Below, piece by piece: positions 12,150-23,629 of a DNA stretch of 64,000 nt. This DNA is from Abelmoschus esculentus (Eukaryota > Streptophyta > Magnoliopsida > Malvales > Malvaceae), in the NCBI GenBank assembly GCA_035048815.1, contig JAUCBN010000049.1, forward strand, positions 131,501-195,500. The letters are read 5' to 3'. The notes beneath the pieces were generated by a model. That model did no database searches. It was not told where the DNA came from and worked only from the letters and a program-made list of their open reading frames with translations. Position 1 is the stretch's first letter; every line of letters begins with the position of its first letter. The translations under genes and the position numbers were made by a program.

Positions 12150-13797
12150 ATGGAGTATGAAATTCTGGGGTTAAGTGTAGCACTTTTGCTATGGGTTGTA
12201 TGGGCAATGAGGATGGAGCGACGCCACCGGCGGTTGGAAGAGATAGGTCGACTTCCACCAGGGCCGACTTGGTGGCCGGTGGTCGGAAATATCTTCCAAT
12301 TAGGGTTGGCACCACCGCATGTGTCGTTTGCCAAGTTGGCTCGTCAACATGGACCTATCATGACCTTATGGTTAGGCTCGATGAGCACTGTGGTCATCTC
12401 GTCGAACAAGGTGGCTCGCGAGATGTTCAAGAACCATGATGTGGTGTTGGCGGGTAGGAAAATCTACGAAGCCATGAAAGGAGATTTCGGCCATGAAGGC
12501 TCCCTCATAACGTCCCAGTACGGCCCGCACTGGAGGATGCTGAGACGGTTGTGCACCACAGAGTTCTTCGTGACGAGTCGCCTCGATGCCACGCGAGAGG
12601 TCCGGAGACGGTGCATCGACCAGATGTTGCATTTCATAGAAGACGCCGGAGCGAACGGGACGAACCCCATCGATATCGGAAGATTCGTATTCCTGATGGC
12701 GTTTAACCTCATCGGAAACCTCATGTTCTCGAAAGACTTACTAGACCATAAATCGGAAAAAGGCACGAGATTCTTCTATCACGCAGGGAAAGTAATGGAG
12801 TTGGCTGGTAAACCGAATATTGCGGATTTTTTACCCATTTTAAAACGGGTCGATCCACAAGGTCTAAGGAGAAAAACCCAATTCCATGTTAAAAAAGCTT
12901 TCGAAATTGCTGGAGAATTCATTAAAGAAAGGATGGAAAGCATTGGAAATGGCGAGACTCAAGGAAAAAGAAAGGACTTTTTGGATGTTCTTTTGGAGTT
13001 TAGAGGTGATGGCATGGAGGAGCCTGCGAAGTTTTCTTCTCGAACCATCAATGTTATTGTCTTTGTAAGTTGACATCAAGTTACTCTTGGTATATACGCT
13101 AAAAATAATTAAATAATGATTTTAAAAATAATTTAATTCGAATCGAATCTTATTTTTTTTATATGGTATATGTTAGGAGATGTTCACTGCAGGAACTGAT
13201 ACAACAACAAGCACACTAGAATGGGCAATGGCCGAGCTTCTACACAATCCAAGGACACTAAGAACCGTCCAAGCTGAATTGAGAGACAATTTAGGGTGCC
13301 ATGGGAGGAATCTTGAAGAAAAAGATATTGAAAATCTACCCTATCTTAAAGCAGTGATCAAAGAAACCCTAAGACTTCACCCACCACTCCCTTTCTTGGT
13401 CCCTCACATGGCAATGGACTCTTGCAAGATGTTGGGTTACCAAATCCCTAAGGAAACTCAAGTTTTGGTCAATGTTTGGACCATCGGACGAGACCCGAAA
13501 ACGTGGGAAAACCCTTCGGAGTTCATACCGGAACGATTCCTGGAGTCGAACACGGTAGATTATAAGGGTCATCATTTTGAATTTATACCATTCGGATCCG
13601 GTCGTCGAATGTGTCCGGCGGTGCCGCTTGCGTCTCGGGTGCTCCCGATGGCACTCGGGTCATTGTTGCATTGCTTTGATTGGAGTTTAGCCGATGGGAT
13701 TAAGCCTGAAGATTTGGATATGAATGAAAGAATGGGGATAACACTAAGGAAATCTGTTCCATTGAAGGCTTTACCTATACCTTATAAGAGCTCTTAG
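12150..13797 (+). CDS. Cytochrome P450, CYP76 family-like
   Basis: Haem-thiolate monooxygenase, 511 aa, probably ER-anchored. Two exons, 12150-13064 and 13177-13797, joined in phase 0; this intron position just before the I-helix is usual for A-type plant P450s. Features: N-terminal hydrophobic anchor (~5-20), proline hinge LPPGPTWWP (~35), I-helix oxygen-binding AGTDTTTS (~309), ExxR as KETLR (~368), PERF as PERFLES, and haem-binding FIPFGSGRRMCPAVPLA with the Cys ligand at ~451. The usual Gly after Cys-Pro is Ala, which I associate with the CYP76A group. Full length and uninterrupted. CYP76 members often oxidise terpenoids or fatty acids; the substrate here cannot be read from sequence. Confidence 0.9.
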
Positions 13798-15049
13798 ACA
13801 TCTCTCGTATACGGATTTTCGATGTTGAAATTCGAACTTTTAAACTTATTACATATTACCTATGACATGTAATTGTATGAGTCATTTGGATTTCTATGAT
13901 GTTCTTATGTGTATGTATATATATATATATATAGTTTAAGAGTTTCGAATAATATCGTACCTTTAGTAATTATTGTGAATAAAAATAAGAAAGATTGCTT
14001 AAATTTCTTTTTTTTTCAAACAAGCTAATAGTGATTACAAGCAGTATTTGTTCTAAAATATAATCTTCACCATTTGACATTGATCGCTCAATCACTCTAC
14101 TGGCATCGTTAGTGCTCGAACATATTACATGAAGAAACAACAACTTAAATCGTATTCATTCGAGCATATTAATTGATTTTTTTATTATAAAAATAATATT
14201 AAATGAGGAATCTTTTAGTTGTAGAGGTACGTATTAGGTACTAAATATTATTAGGTTAAATTATAACATTTGAAGAAAGAATATTTGATTTTGTTGTGAC
14301 TTCGAGTTCTTTTCATCAAAAGACATCATTCCAAACAAATAAATAAATACATCCCATAAAAGTGATAAAAATATAAAAAGATATTTAGTATGACTTGAAA
14401 ATATTCTTTAAATTATGATTTTTATTTTAAATGAAATATTTTTAATTTTTAAATATTATAATTTTATTTTTAAATTATAATTTTGATTTTAAATTAGTTT
14501 TAAATTTTTTAATTTTTATTTTTATCTTCAAATTAGGACTACAATTCTAATTTGGTCCCCAAATTTTTTAGTGTTTTAATTTTACCCTACATGTTAATAA
14601 AATAATTATAAAAATTATTAATTGACATAAATAATTTTACCCTACATGTTAATAATTATAAAAATATCAATATATTATATAATATTATGATATGACATAA
14701 ATAATAATTTAGAGAATAAATTAAAACATTAAATTAAGAAAAATATTTCAAGCACTGACAGTAAAATATTTAGAGTACGGATCACAAGGTATCGATATCA
14801 GAAATAAAATATCGATACCAAAGGCCTATTTTTGATTTTTAAGACTTTTTAGAAATAATTGTTCAAATAAAAACACTTAAAAACATTTTAACATATTTTC
14901 AAGTTATTTAGACTTTTAATAATTTTCGTAATATTTTATTTAACTCCAAAATAATTTTTAATTTATAACATCAAAATATTTATCTCAATAATTACCCTTT
15001 TAGTATTTATCTACTTTTTTTTAAAAAAAAATCTACCAGTATATTTATA
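13798..15049. other. P450 3'UTR and intergenic DNA
   Basis: The 3'UTR probably ends before the (TA)n tract at 13917-13933. A short antisense fragment of the SINE-like repeat lies at ~14085-14140 (gatcgctcaatcactctactgg). The phrase ggtatcgatatc...atatcgatacc at 14790-14820 resembles motifs in the LTR at 53570-54020. Otherwise AT-rich without genes. Confidence 0.4.
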
Positions 15050-15133
15050 CTTGTTTCGAACAAGTAGGTTAAGGGGGAAGACTTAAGATCTTCTGCACGT
15101 AAGTGCGCGTGGGTTCGAACCCCACAGCCTGCA
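15050..15133 (+). tRNA. tRNA-Leu(UAA)-like sequence, 5' half degenerate
   Basis: The 3' two thirds fold as a type-II tRNA. The anticodon arm is gaaga-cttaaga-tcttc with anticodon TAA, the long variable arm is gcac-gtaa-gtgc, the T arm is gtggg-ttcgaac-cccac, and the 3' acceptor strand is agcctgc. The 5' acceptor strand expected to pair with agcctgc is not present: the aligned bases read acttgtt. The D stem is also disrupted although ggttaagg remains. I read this as a tRNA-Leu pseudogene, or a tRNA whose 5' end has been replaced. Confidence 0.6.
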
Positions 15134-15357
15134 AATCTTTTACATCTCCAATTTTTTCTTCCATTATAAGATGATTAAGGTATTGTATTCTGATCCATGC
15201 GCTATAATCTTTTATCAATAGATCTACCTGTGTTGAATAAGAAAACGATTCTATATCCGATGAAAACAACCGATGTGATTCTGTCCCGAAACAACTCGAC
15301 CTTCATATTTGTCTCATGCTGATGCAGATCCTGACGATTCAGTCCATTCAAAGGCTA

Positions 15358-15935
15358 CTACAGCCTTTCCTCCACGACTGTTCTAACAACATTTGTTCTG
15401 TTCCATTCCATATCAGTGCTATCGTCTTTGTTGCATCGACCAATTTTCATGCTCCTCAAAGAATACCTATCAGCTTCCTGCAATAGTATCCGTAAAGGAA
15501 GTTTCAAAGTTTCAGTTTGTTTCTATAATAACATGCCATGAACTGGCTTTACGGAAACGATCCAAAAAGGAACACTGAACATAAACCATTAGTTAAAGAA
15601 GTTGGAAGGATCATAGTAATTTGAGACGAAGTCATGATACTTTATACAGAGCTGACTGAATTGACATTACGTATTAAATATTTTTTGTACAAATGAGGAG
15701 AAAGTCAAGTTTTTAACTTACATCTGGAAGGTTGAAATCACCTTCTTTTGCATCACATTCGTCATGCGATACTTGCCGAAGCATTAGCATCTGTAGTAAG
15801 GTAACCAATATGTATTAAGTACTAGACTCGACTTCGTAAAAAAGTGAAAGGAAAACACAAACTAGCATGTTTATTTTGTAAAGAGATTACCTTTGAAGCA
15901 GCTTCAAGGATGAAGTCTCTTTGTATACCAGGGCC
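15358..15935 (-). pseudogene. Three-exon C-terminal tail of an unidentified gene
   Basis: Three consecutive minus-strand segments look like exons: 15935-15891 (15 codons), 15790-15722 (23 codons) and 15477-15358 (39 codons plus TAG). All start after AG, the first two end before GT, and all are in phase 0. Together they read GPGIQRDFILEAASK, MLMLRQVSHDECDAKEGDFN... and EADRYSLRSMKIGRCNKDD... with no interruption. I do not recognise the family. No 5' exons can exist nearby, because the complete AGC kinase gene begins its 3' end at 16241 on the same strand. It is therefore probably a truncated remnant, or alternative 3' exons of the kinase transcript. Confidence 0.4.
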
Positions 15936-16240
15936 CTGAATGAATATAATGGGAAAAATCAGCTATTGACAGGAAACAATATAATGACATTAAAGTACAT
16001 AAAAATTCGATGAACAGGTTGCAGTTTCGGATTCTCGAGAGCAATGGATTACTGCTAAGACATGCAATTTGACAGAAAATATGGTACGGAACCACTCGAA
16101 TAACTTCTTGATGAAGAAAAAGATCTATGTCCGATGTGACAGTCTGGTAATATCTTATACCAAATATTCTAAGACAAATTTACATTATGAGCTAAACAAT
16201 ATGAAAAGAAAAATCTCTCTTTCAAACTACATGTTTTTCA

Positions 16241-19011
16241 TCAAAATAACTTAAATTCAAGGTGCTCTCCGGTAGCTTTACATTCCAAATAATTGATCTT
16301 TGTGTCTGGGGACATCCCGGCCGGAACCCCGAATTCATATAGCTCAGGTAGTTCCGGTGGAACAGCGCATCGTATCAAAGCCCAATTCAAGCCTTCGAAG
16401 AAAGGATGTTCCTTGATCTCAGCAGCTCCTTTTTCTGATCCCAAACGATTCTCGGGTTCCTTTACCAGCAGCCCTCGGATGAGTTCCCGTGCTTGGACAC
16501 TAACAAGAGGGCTCTCCGGGAACTTAAGGGTTTGTAGCAGGACATTAGCCAGTGTTTCATCGTTCCCTGCACCTTTAAACGGTGTCTTTCCATAGAGAAG
16601 CTCGTAAAGAAAGACACCATAGGTCCACCAATCAACAGCAGCTCCATGACCCTCTCCTTTAATGATCTCAGGAGCTAAGTACTCGTGGGTTCCGACAAAG
16701 GAATTGGATCTTGCATCGGTAGGCTCAGCCACGAGCTGCGGCAATGATCTGACATGGGAAGCAAGGTTCAGCCCCGTCGTCTTTGTTTTTGGAGCAACAG
16801 GCAATAACTTAGGGCTGAAGCATCGGATTTGACACGAGTGTTGAATGCAGAAGGGTTCGGTGCAGCCATATCCTCCACACGGGCCGGATATCCTTGCAGG
16901 ATCCAAAATGGATGAAGATTTCAGGAGAGTTGGACTAACCGTGCATCTAAGTGAAAGGTCGAAATCTGTGAGCATTATGTGGCCATCTTCTCGGACGAGA
17001 ATGTTTTCAGGTTTCAAATCGCGGTAAATAACTCCAAGCATGTGCAAGTACTCCAAAGCAAGAAGGACCTCAGCTACATAAAACCTACATATAAATATAA
17101 TCAGTTCCAATGTCGGAACATATGTGCTTTAGATGTTCAAATTGACTGGGTGACCCAGAATATGCAAAATCAAAGATAATTCAAACTACTAGAATGAAAT
17201 ACGAATTCAAATTCACATTTTATTATCTAAGCATCTTACCTAGCTGAGGGCTCAGAGAAACATCTCCCGGGCTGCCTTTGCCGAAGGACATGCAAGTCCC
17301 CACCCGGACAGTACTCCATAACCAAACATGACAAGTTATCTGATGTGAACTGTGTAAATAACGTAGGAAGAAAAGGATGATCAAGCATCCTTAATATTTC
17401 TCTCTCAGTTTGGGCCCTCATAATTTTTTTCCTTCCTGCCAAATATTCATTGTCCATGATCTTTAATGCAAACAAGAAGTTTGTACCAATAAGCTCAGCA
17501 AGATATACTGTCCCGATATCTCCACAACCGAGCTTCTTTAAAAGATTGAAATGTTTCAACCCCAAGATTCCATCCTGCATTTTAATGTGTCGGATGGCTT
17601 CCCACCTTATGTCCTTTGACATATGAGGTCTATTCCCACAGCTAGAACGACTTAAATTGCTGTCATCACTGATGCTCGTGCTGCTACTATCACCAAGGCT
17701 ACTCGGACTTAGGGAGAAGTCTCCATTGTGTCTTGATTTTGGGCTCTTGTTAGCCCTCGGAATTGAGGCTCGGCTTTTGTTAGACTTGTTTTCAGCCAAA
17801 GCTTGCCTGCACACATCGAAATTCACATTACTTGAGTTAACTTCATCACATATCCTGGATGCAAGCGACTTCTTGGAATCTTGATTAAACTCGTTACTTG
17901 AACTCTTCAGAGAGCATTGGCATCTCTGACAAACTAATTGACTCTTAGTGGAATCCAAGCTGCGGTTAACTCCAATGGAAGTATTATCAGTGCTAGTGGC
18001 AGAAGAGGAACCCGGATTTATTTTCTTCTTCGGCAAACTCTTGTTCCGGACAACAGTTTTGGCCACCCGGGGTGCATTTCTTGTAATCCTGCTTACCTTG
18101 CTGCCATTCATTGATCTAGAAGAAGCAACAGCATGAAGCCGGACCTTTCGTCCCGATTTTGGCATTGATGCTCGTTTTGGTAACTTGGTTGAAGCAGGCA
18201 CATTATTGTCAGGTTCTACCTTATTATTATCAGCATAAGAACTAGATGTCGAAGAAGCAGATGTGTGCTTCTCTTTCAGATGAATCTCAGCCTTTGGTGC
18301 GTTAGTTCCAGCTTTTCTCAATGCAGAAACATCAGTTTGACTCGATGTAGAAGCTTTGGTGCTAATTTGTGTCGTTGCATGAGAAAATCGAGGTGAAGAA
18401 TTAGTACTTTGGCTCAATGGCTTTACCTTGGTAGCTTGAGAAGAACCTGATTTTCTTTCTTCAGGCACCAAAGATATTTCAACCACACCCCAGTTACCTT
18501 CACCTCTGGTGTTACCAGATCCACGGGCGGATTCAAACACAGCTGGTTTGAACAAATTTTTTATCCTTCCAGCTTCTGATACCCTGGGGGAACTAATTGA
18601 CATCGATTTCCTTTTCATAGCAGCCATTTCTGATGCCTTGGAAATACAAAGATCCCTTAATGCTTGTTTCAGTGACAATGGCTCTGAGCCACCTATTCTC
18701 GGGGACTGGGGCATCCCCACTGTAATCGGCTTCTTCAATGCATTTTTCTTTGAGGAGCTTGAGCTTGCATCTCCTTGGTACGAAACACTTAAACCTTTCG
18801 GACCTTTAAGATTGATAGACTCGAAAAGCCGATTAATATCACCTTCAAGAGAATCCTTGTATCCCATCTTCAATGCAGGCACCTTCCGATCTCTGTCACC
18901 TAAACCCAATCCTGAATGTGTCCGTGGCCGAGATACCCTGGTAGATTGCTGTACTGGTTTCAACTCTTTGCCCACTTCAACGATTTCACTAGTACCAGCA
19001 TATGAACCCAT
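16241..19011 (-). CDS. AGC-VIII protein kinase, KIPK/D6PK-like
   Basis: Serine/threonine kinase of the plant AGC-VIII group. Two coding exons, 19011-17240 and 17084-16241, give 871 aa. The long N-terminus (~1-486) is Ser-, Lys- and Arg-rich and starts MGSYAGTSEIVE, resembling KIPK proteins. The kinase domain begins ~487: glycine loop LGCGDIGTVYLAE, Lys ~517 in FALKIMD, catalytic YRDLKPEN (~610-617), DFD in place of DFG (~631-633). A Cys-rich insertion (CGGYGCTEPFC...) follows, then GTHEYLAPEIIKGEGHG. DFD and the insertion between subdomains VII and VIII define AGC-VIII. The protein ends HLEFKLF. KIPK-type kinases act at the plasma membrane or with kinesin KCBP in growth and auxin-related signalling; that role is inferred. 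The upstream in-frame TTG is not a start. Confidence 0.9.
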
Positions 19012-19760
19012 TCTAACTGCTACAGAGTACAAAAATCTCTCAGTCGTATCCTAAAGAAACAGTACAATTCCGAATTAGTATTTATTCATTTTTTTCGTAT
19101 TAACCATCTTCAAATATACAATGCACGGAGACTTGTGAACTTCCCATTATCAAATCATTTCAAAAGCTTGAATATTCCAAGAACCTAAACATTGTAACCA
19201 AATTAGAAAACCATTCAAACCATAAGTACAAAAAGGCCAAAAAGAACAACTTGGATGCATACATACACCCACCCACACATACATACATATTGCTAATAAA
19301 TTTCCAGAAATAGTAAAGTTTTCAGAGAAAATCATCCAATATCACGAATTAAAACAGTACCTAAGTAGATATCCTTAAATTCATTCGATTTCAGTTAGCT
19401 TTTGTTATCATCAGCTCCTGGATCTTATGATGCTTTAATTCAAAATTTCACTATCACCCTAAACGGATTAGTTAAAATAACCAAAAATCACTACATATCT
19501 TCAAACCAATGCCTAACACTGAACAAAGCAAACTCAAAATGAGAACAAACCCAGAAATTGGAAGCTCAAACTTGCTTAAAATTTCCTCCCATGGCTCAAA
19601 TCTAACCCAAAACCAAAGAGAAAAAGATCCAAAACCTCAGCAACAAACAGAAAAGGAATAAAGAAAATGCAAAAGTTGTACCTTGAGAAAGAAGAGAGAA
19701 CTGGCATTGGTGAAAAGATCTTTGGGACCAGAAATGTATGAAATGATTAAAAAAAAAAAA
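19012..19760 (-). promoter_or_regulatory. 5'UTR with a 631-bp intron, kinase gene
   Basis: Minus-strand reading gives a leader exon ending ...TTTCTCAAG|GTACAAC (19682/19681) and an acceptor ...TGTTTCTTTAG|GATACGAC (19051/19050), leaving 39 leader bases before the ATG. The intron would be 19051-19681. The region just upstream has an A15-type run (19750s on the plus strand) and then AT-rich DNA. Confidence 0.5.
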
Positions 19761-20156
19761 AAAACTATATCGTAAACTTTCCTAATTGTATTAATTATAA
19801 TCTCAATGAAATTTAATTTTAAAAAATAAAAATATACTCTTCTATTAGGGATTTACCCTTCAATAATTGGGAGAAAAATACACTGACAGAGCTGGCGGGA
19901 GAGCTTTTGGGATTCATATATTCGATCATTTGCTTTTGGAATTATGTTTATTTTTCAACGTTTATTTTTATGTTCTACGTAAAAATATTATGTTTCGAGT
20001 TTAAATTAAATTTTAAAATTAAAGTTTAAAGAATTATAAATATGATTTATTTTTTATGATTTATGATTTAAAATTTAAAATTATAACTTAAAATTTAATT
20101 TTTAATTAACATAAAATGTACGATATTTTTATTTTTTAAAATATAATAAAACAATG
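19761..20156. other. Kinase gene upstream DNA
   Basis: AT-rich sequence upstream of the kinase 5'UTR; presumably the distal promoter. No TATA box was assigned with confidence and no gene was seen. Confidence 0.35.
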
Positions 20157-20345
20157 CACGAGCCTTTTAGCCCAAATAGTTAATAGAACAGTTGTTGTTT
20201 TTGGAGGTCACGGATTCGAACACCAACAATTACAAAAAAATGATTGAATAATTAATGTCAAATAATTAAAATTATTTTTTAAAACAGATACTATTAATAA
20301 TTACTATTAACTAAATCGAAATACAATATAACAAACTATAGAATT
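20157..20345 (+). mobile_element. SINE-like repeat, copy 1
   Basis: Begins cacgagccttttagcccaa and contains an A-box-like tagcccaaatagttaa, then gaacagttgttg, a B-box-like ggtcacggattcgaac, and a tail with acagatactattaataa. It aligns with copies at 20605 and 20908 in the same orientation. Structure suggests a tRNA-derived SINE; this copy is diverged. Confidence 0.5.
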
Positions 20346-20604
20346 ATATGAAAAATAAACAAATCTTGTGAAATGTCCTATTGGACCACAAATAAAGTAG
20401 TGGAACCATCAGATTCTCACATGTAATGCCGACCTCCATAACAAAGGATGGTTGTTGCTTGTCATCGCCCTAAAATCAAGGTGTATAATGCCATAAGTGG
20501 ATTAATTACTGTTATCGATATTAAATATTTGATTTAAATTAAAAAAAATAAAATAAAAGATACTTTTAAAATAATATCACTCTAATCCCTTAAAAACTAA
20601 TTTA

Positions 20605-20785
20605 AAAAAAAGTATGGATCATCTTATCTTAATAGTTAAGGGAATAGTTATTTTTACTGGAGGTTACAGGTTTGAACACTAGTAATACAGTACAGTGATT
20701 GAACGATCAATGTCTAATGGATAAGAGTATACTCTAGAACAAATATATTATAACAACTATAATCGATTAAAAAATAATAATAATT
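20605..20785 (+). mobile_element. SINE-like repeat, copy 2
   Basis: Shares tcttaatagttaaggga, ggaggttacaggtttgaacac, tgattgaacgatcaatgt and a tail tctagaacaaatatattataa with its two neighbours. Same orientation. Confidence 0.5.
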
Positions 20786-20907
20786 AAAAAAAGAATTATA
20801 GAACTAGATTTTATCTAACCTAATTAGAATAAGATTTTAAACCATAATAAAATCTAGGTTAGTACATAAAATTTCCATGAAACTCGAACTCAAATATTCA
20901 AATCACA

Positions 20908-21073
20908 TGCACGAACCCTCTAACCCAAGTGATTAAAGGAACAGTTGTTGTTCCTAGAGGTTACGGGTTCGAGCATCAGCGATGACAGCAGAGTAATTGA
21001 GCGATCAATGTTAAATGGTGAAGATTATATCCTAGAACAGATACTATTGTAATCACTATTAACTTATTAAAAA
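20908..21073 (+). mobile_element. SINE-like repeat, copy 3
   Basis: Best preserved of the three: cacgaaccctctaaccca, aggaacagttgttgttcc, ggttacgggttcgagcat (B-box-like), gagcgatcaatgttaaatgg and tcctagaacagatactattg. Confidence 0.55.
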
Positions 21074-22479
21074 AATATATTCAAATCACATGATTTTATA
21101 TTATATAAAAATATAAATTTCACTTAAATAAACCCAATAATTCATTTATAATTTAATTTTTCTATATATCATAAGGAATCTGGTGGTGTGAATGCAATGG
21201 TATGTTCCAACCCAAGGGACATAGGGGCCATGCCCATATGCCCTACTCACTAAGATCCAAAAATTATAGTATTCAACTTTGCCTTTGATATGGACATGGA
21301 AATGACTACACACTTATTTTAAGTAATTATTTTGATAAATAAAAAATATAAAAATATAAATTATGAATTAAACATTGTTCGATAAACTGTTGGGAAAAAT
21401 CAATTAATAATTCTTTAAATGCGTTTGATAATTTAAAATAAAATTGTCTAATATGTTTTTTTATGAAAATATATTAAAAATGATAAGAAGATAATACCCT
21501 AATTATCATTCGATGTAATATATACATATTAAGTATATATTTTTTTTAATTTTATGTTTATTAAATAATTTAATTATATACTATACTTAATTTTAAATAA
21601 AATACTAAATATATTTTAAGATTTAATTCAATATTTAGTTTTTCAGTTTATCAAACAACAATAATTTTGTGCTAAAATGATAAACGAACTAGTCATAATC
21701 AAATTAATAAAAAATTTAAAATTTTAATCATTTATTGAATCAAATTAACCATAATCAAATCAATCGAATTGAAATTATTTCAGTTAATTTAATTGGTTTT
21801 TGAATTAACCGAAATTTGTTATAAAATTTTGGGTAAATTATACAATAGATCACTAAATTATAATAAAATAATCTTTTTAGTTACTAAACTTTTATTTTAT
21901 GCTACTTTGATAAATTTTAATGATATTTTATAACATATCAAAAAAAATTAATATCATTTTATGATTTTTTTAAAGTTTAATAATCAAGAATAAATATATA
22001 AAATATCTATTTAATATATAATAATTTCAATTAATTTGATTAATTAACCGATTTTAAATTGAATTAATTATTAACTAAATTTACCTAAAATTAATCAACA
22101 AATTAATTAAAAAAATCGATTCAGTCAATTAATTCGATTATAATCGAATAATGTACACCTCTACACTTGGGTCACAACAAATTAACGAAAAAGGTCAATC
22201 ACATCGAGAAAAGATCGACACATAAAGAATCCAAAGTTTAAGGGACTAAACATGTAATTAAATTATTCAACCAAGGCTCTGAAGTCTCTCCCTATTACAA
22301 ATATTCCTAAAATTACAAACCATTAAAATTTGTTTTTTTCCTCATACATATTAAATATAAAAATATATCCAAACAAAAAATATTTAGTATAATAGGTTGA
22401 AAGGGATAATGTCAGGCTTAAATTACTATTCGTGTACGGCGTTTTGCACGACCCTCGTGCGAATTTGGAGTAGTTACAT
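21074..22479. other. AT-rich DNA with a decayed MITE end
   Basis: No gene. A stretch from ~21690 to 22166, with reiterated taatcgaatt/aaccg motifs and the terminus aatgtacacctcta, looks like a decayed hAT-like MITE. Its left end could not be placed. Confidence 0.35.
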
Positions 22480-22848
22480 ATTAATAATGTTCGATTAGTA
22501 AAATTTGATTTGACTCGAAAAATCGTTTTTTTATTTTGAATTATTCGATTCGAAATAAATAATTCGAAAAAAATTTGATTTCGAGTTAAGTTCAAAATTT
22601 TAAAGTTCGAGTTACTCAAAAAATCGAATAACTTAAAAAATTTCTAAGGTCTAATTACACATTTAGTCCTTGTAGTTTTTTTTTTCAGTTTTATTTTAGT
22701 CATATCTTCTCTTTTTATTATTTTCACCTTTTAATTTTTATTTCTTTACAATACGATCACTTTTCATATTTATTTTTTATTTGATTTAATATAATTTTAT
22801 TTTAATTATTTTATATTTTTAATTTATGTATTTATATTATTGTATTTA

Positions 22849-22894
<46 letters not shown>

Positions 22895-23212
22895 TCGTTT
22901 TGGCCTTTTCTAGATAAAAAAAAGTTTTTAACGAGGCTCATAATTTAATGAAATGACACATTCGTACAAAAAATATGTATGTAGATATAAAGAGAGAATT
23001 GTTTAAATTAGAATCAAAATGTACTATAGTATTATAAATAGTGCAATTAAAATTTATACATAAACTCGAAAAATCGAATTGACTTGAACGTGACTCAAAC
23101 TCGCTAAAACTGACTCAAATCGAAAATTTTCAAGTTGTAAAATATGTTGACTCAACTCGAATAACTCAAAATTTTTAGACTCGACTCGCTTGAACGCTCA
23201 CCCCTACCAACA
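22480..23212. mobile_element. hAT-like non-autonomous element (TCGA-rich)
   Basis: Right end ...actcgcttgaacgctcaccccta at ~23190-23212 is the classical aggggtgagc terminus in reverse. Both sides of the interior are reiterated gactcga/aattcga motifs in opposite orientation. The left end is decayed near 22480-22510. An (TTA)n microsatellite sits inside. Confidence 0.45.
22851..22893. repeat. (TTA)n microsatellite
   Basis: About 14 uninterrupted ATT/TTA trinucleotides (ttattattattatt...), inside the hAT-like element. Confidence 0.9.
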
Positions 23213-23629
23213 ATTTAAAACAATAATATGAGTCTAAAAAAATAAATATATATTTAAAAATTTTGAAAACAATTTCAATACTAACTTTTTAATAAGGAAA
23301 ATTGTATTCTGAAGTGTGTTTAAAAATATTAAATTTTAATATTTTAAAAATGATTTTAAAATAATATTCATATATATTTTTAATAGTTTATAAAGTAGTG
23401 TTTAAAGGTGTTTATTCTTTAACTTTATTTAAATTTCATTAAAAAAATAAAAATAATACTATAAAAAATAAAAATAATAATTATATGATTCATGATGAGG
23501 CACAAATTTTGATGTTCCTTTATATTTTTGACTTTCAAATTTATGAGTTTGTCTAATGTAAGATACGGAGTAGTATGGTTATTGTATAACACTAATAGAA
23601 AATACTATAAGTTACGATTATAAATTAAT

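Noticed and set aside
15069..15269. Minus-strand 66-codon ORF ending in AVGFEPTRTYVQ-like sequence
   Set aside because: That motif is the conceptual translation of the tRNA T arm; the ORF is an artefact of the tRNA-Leu-like sequence.
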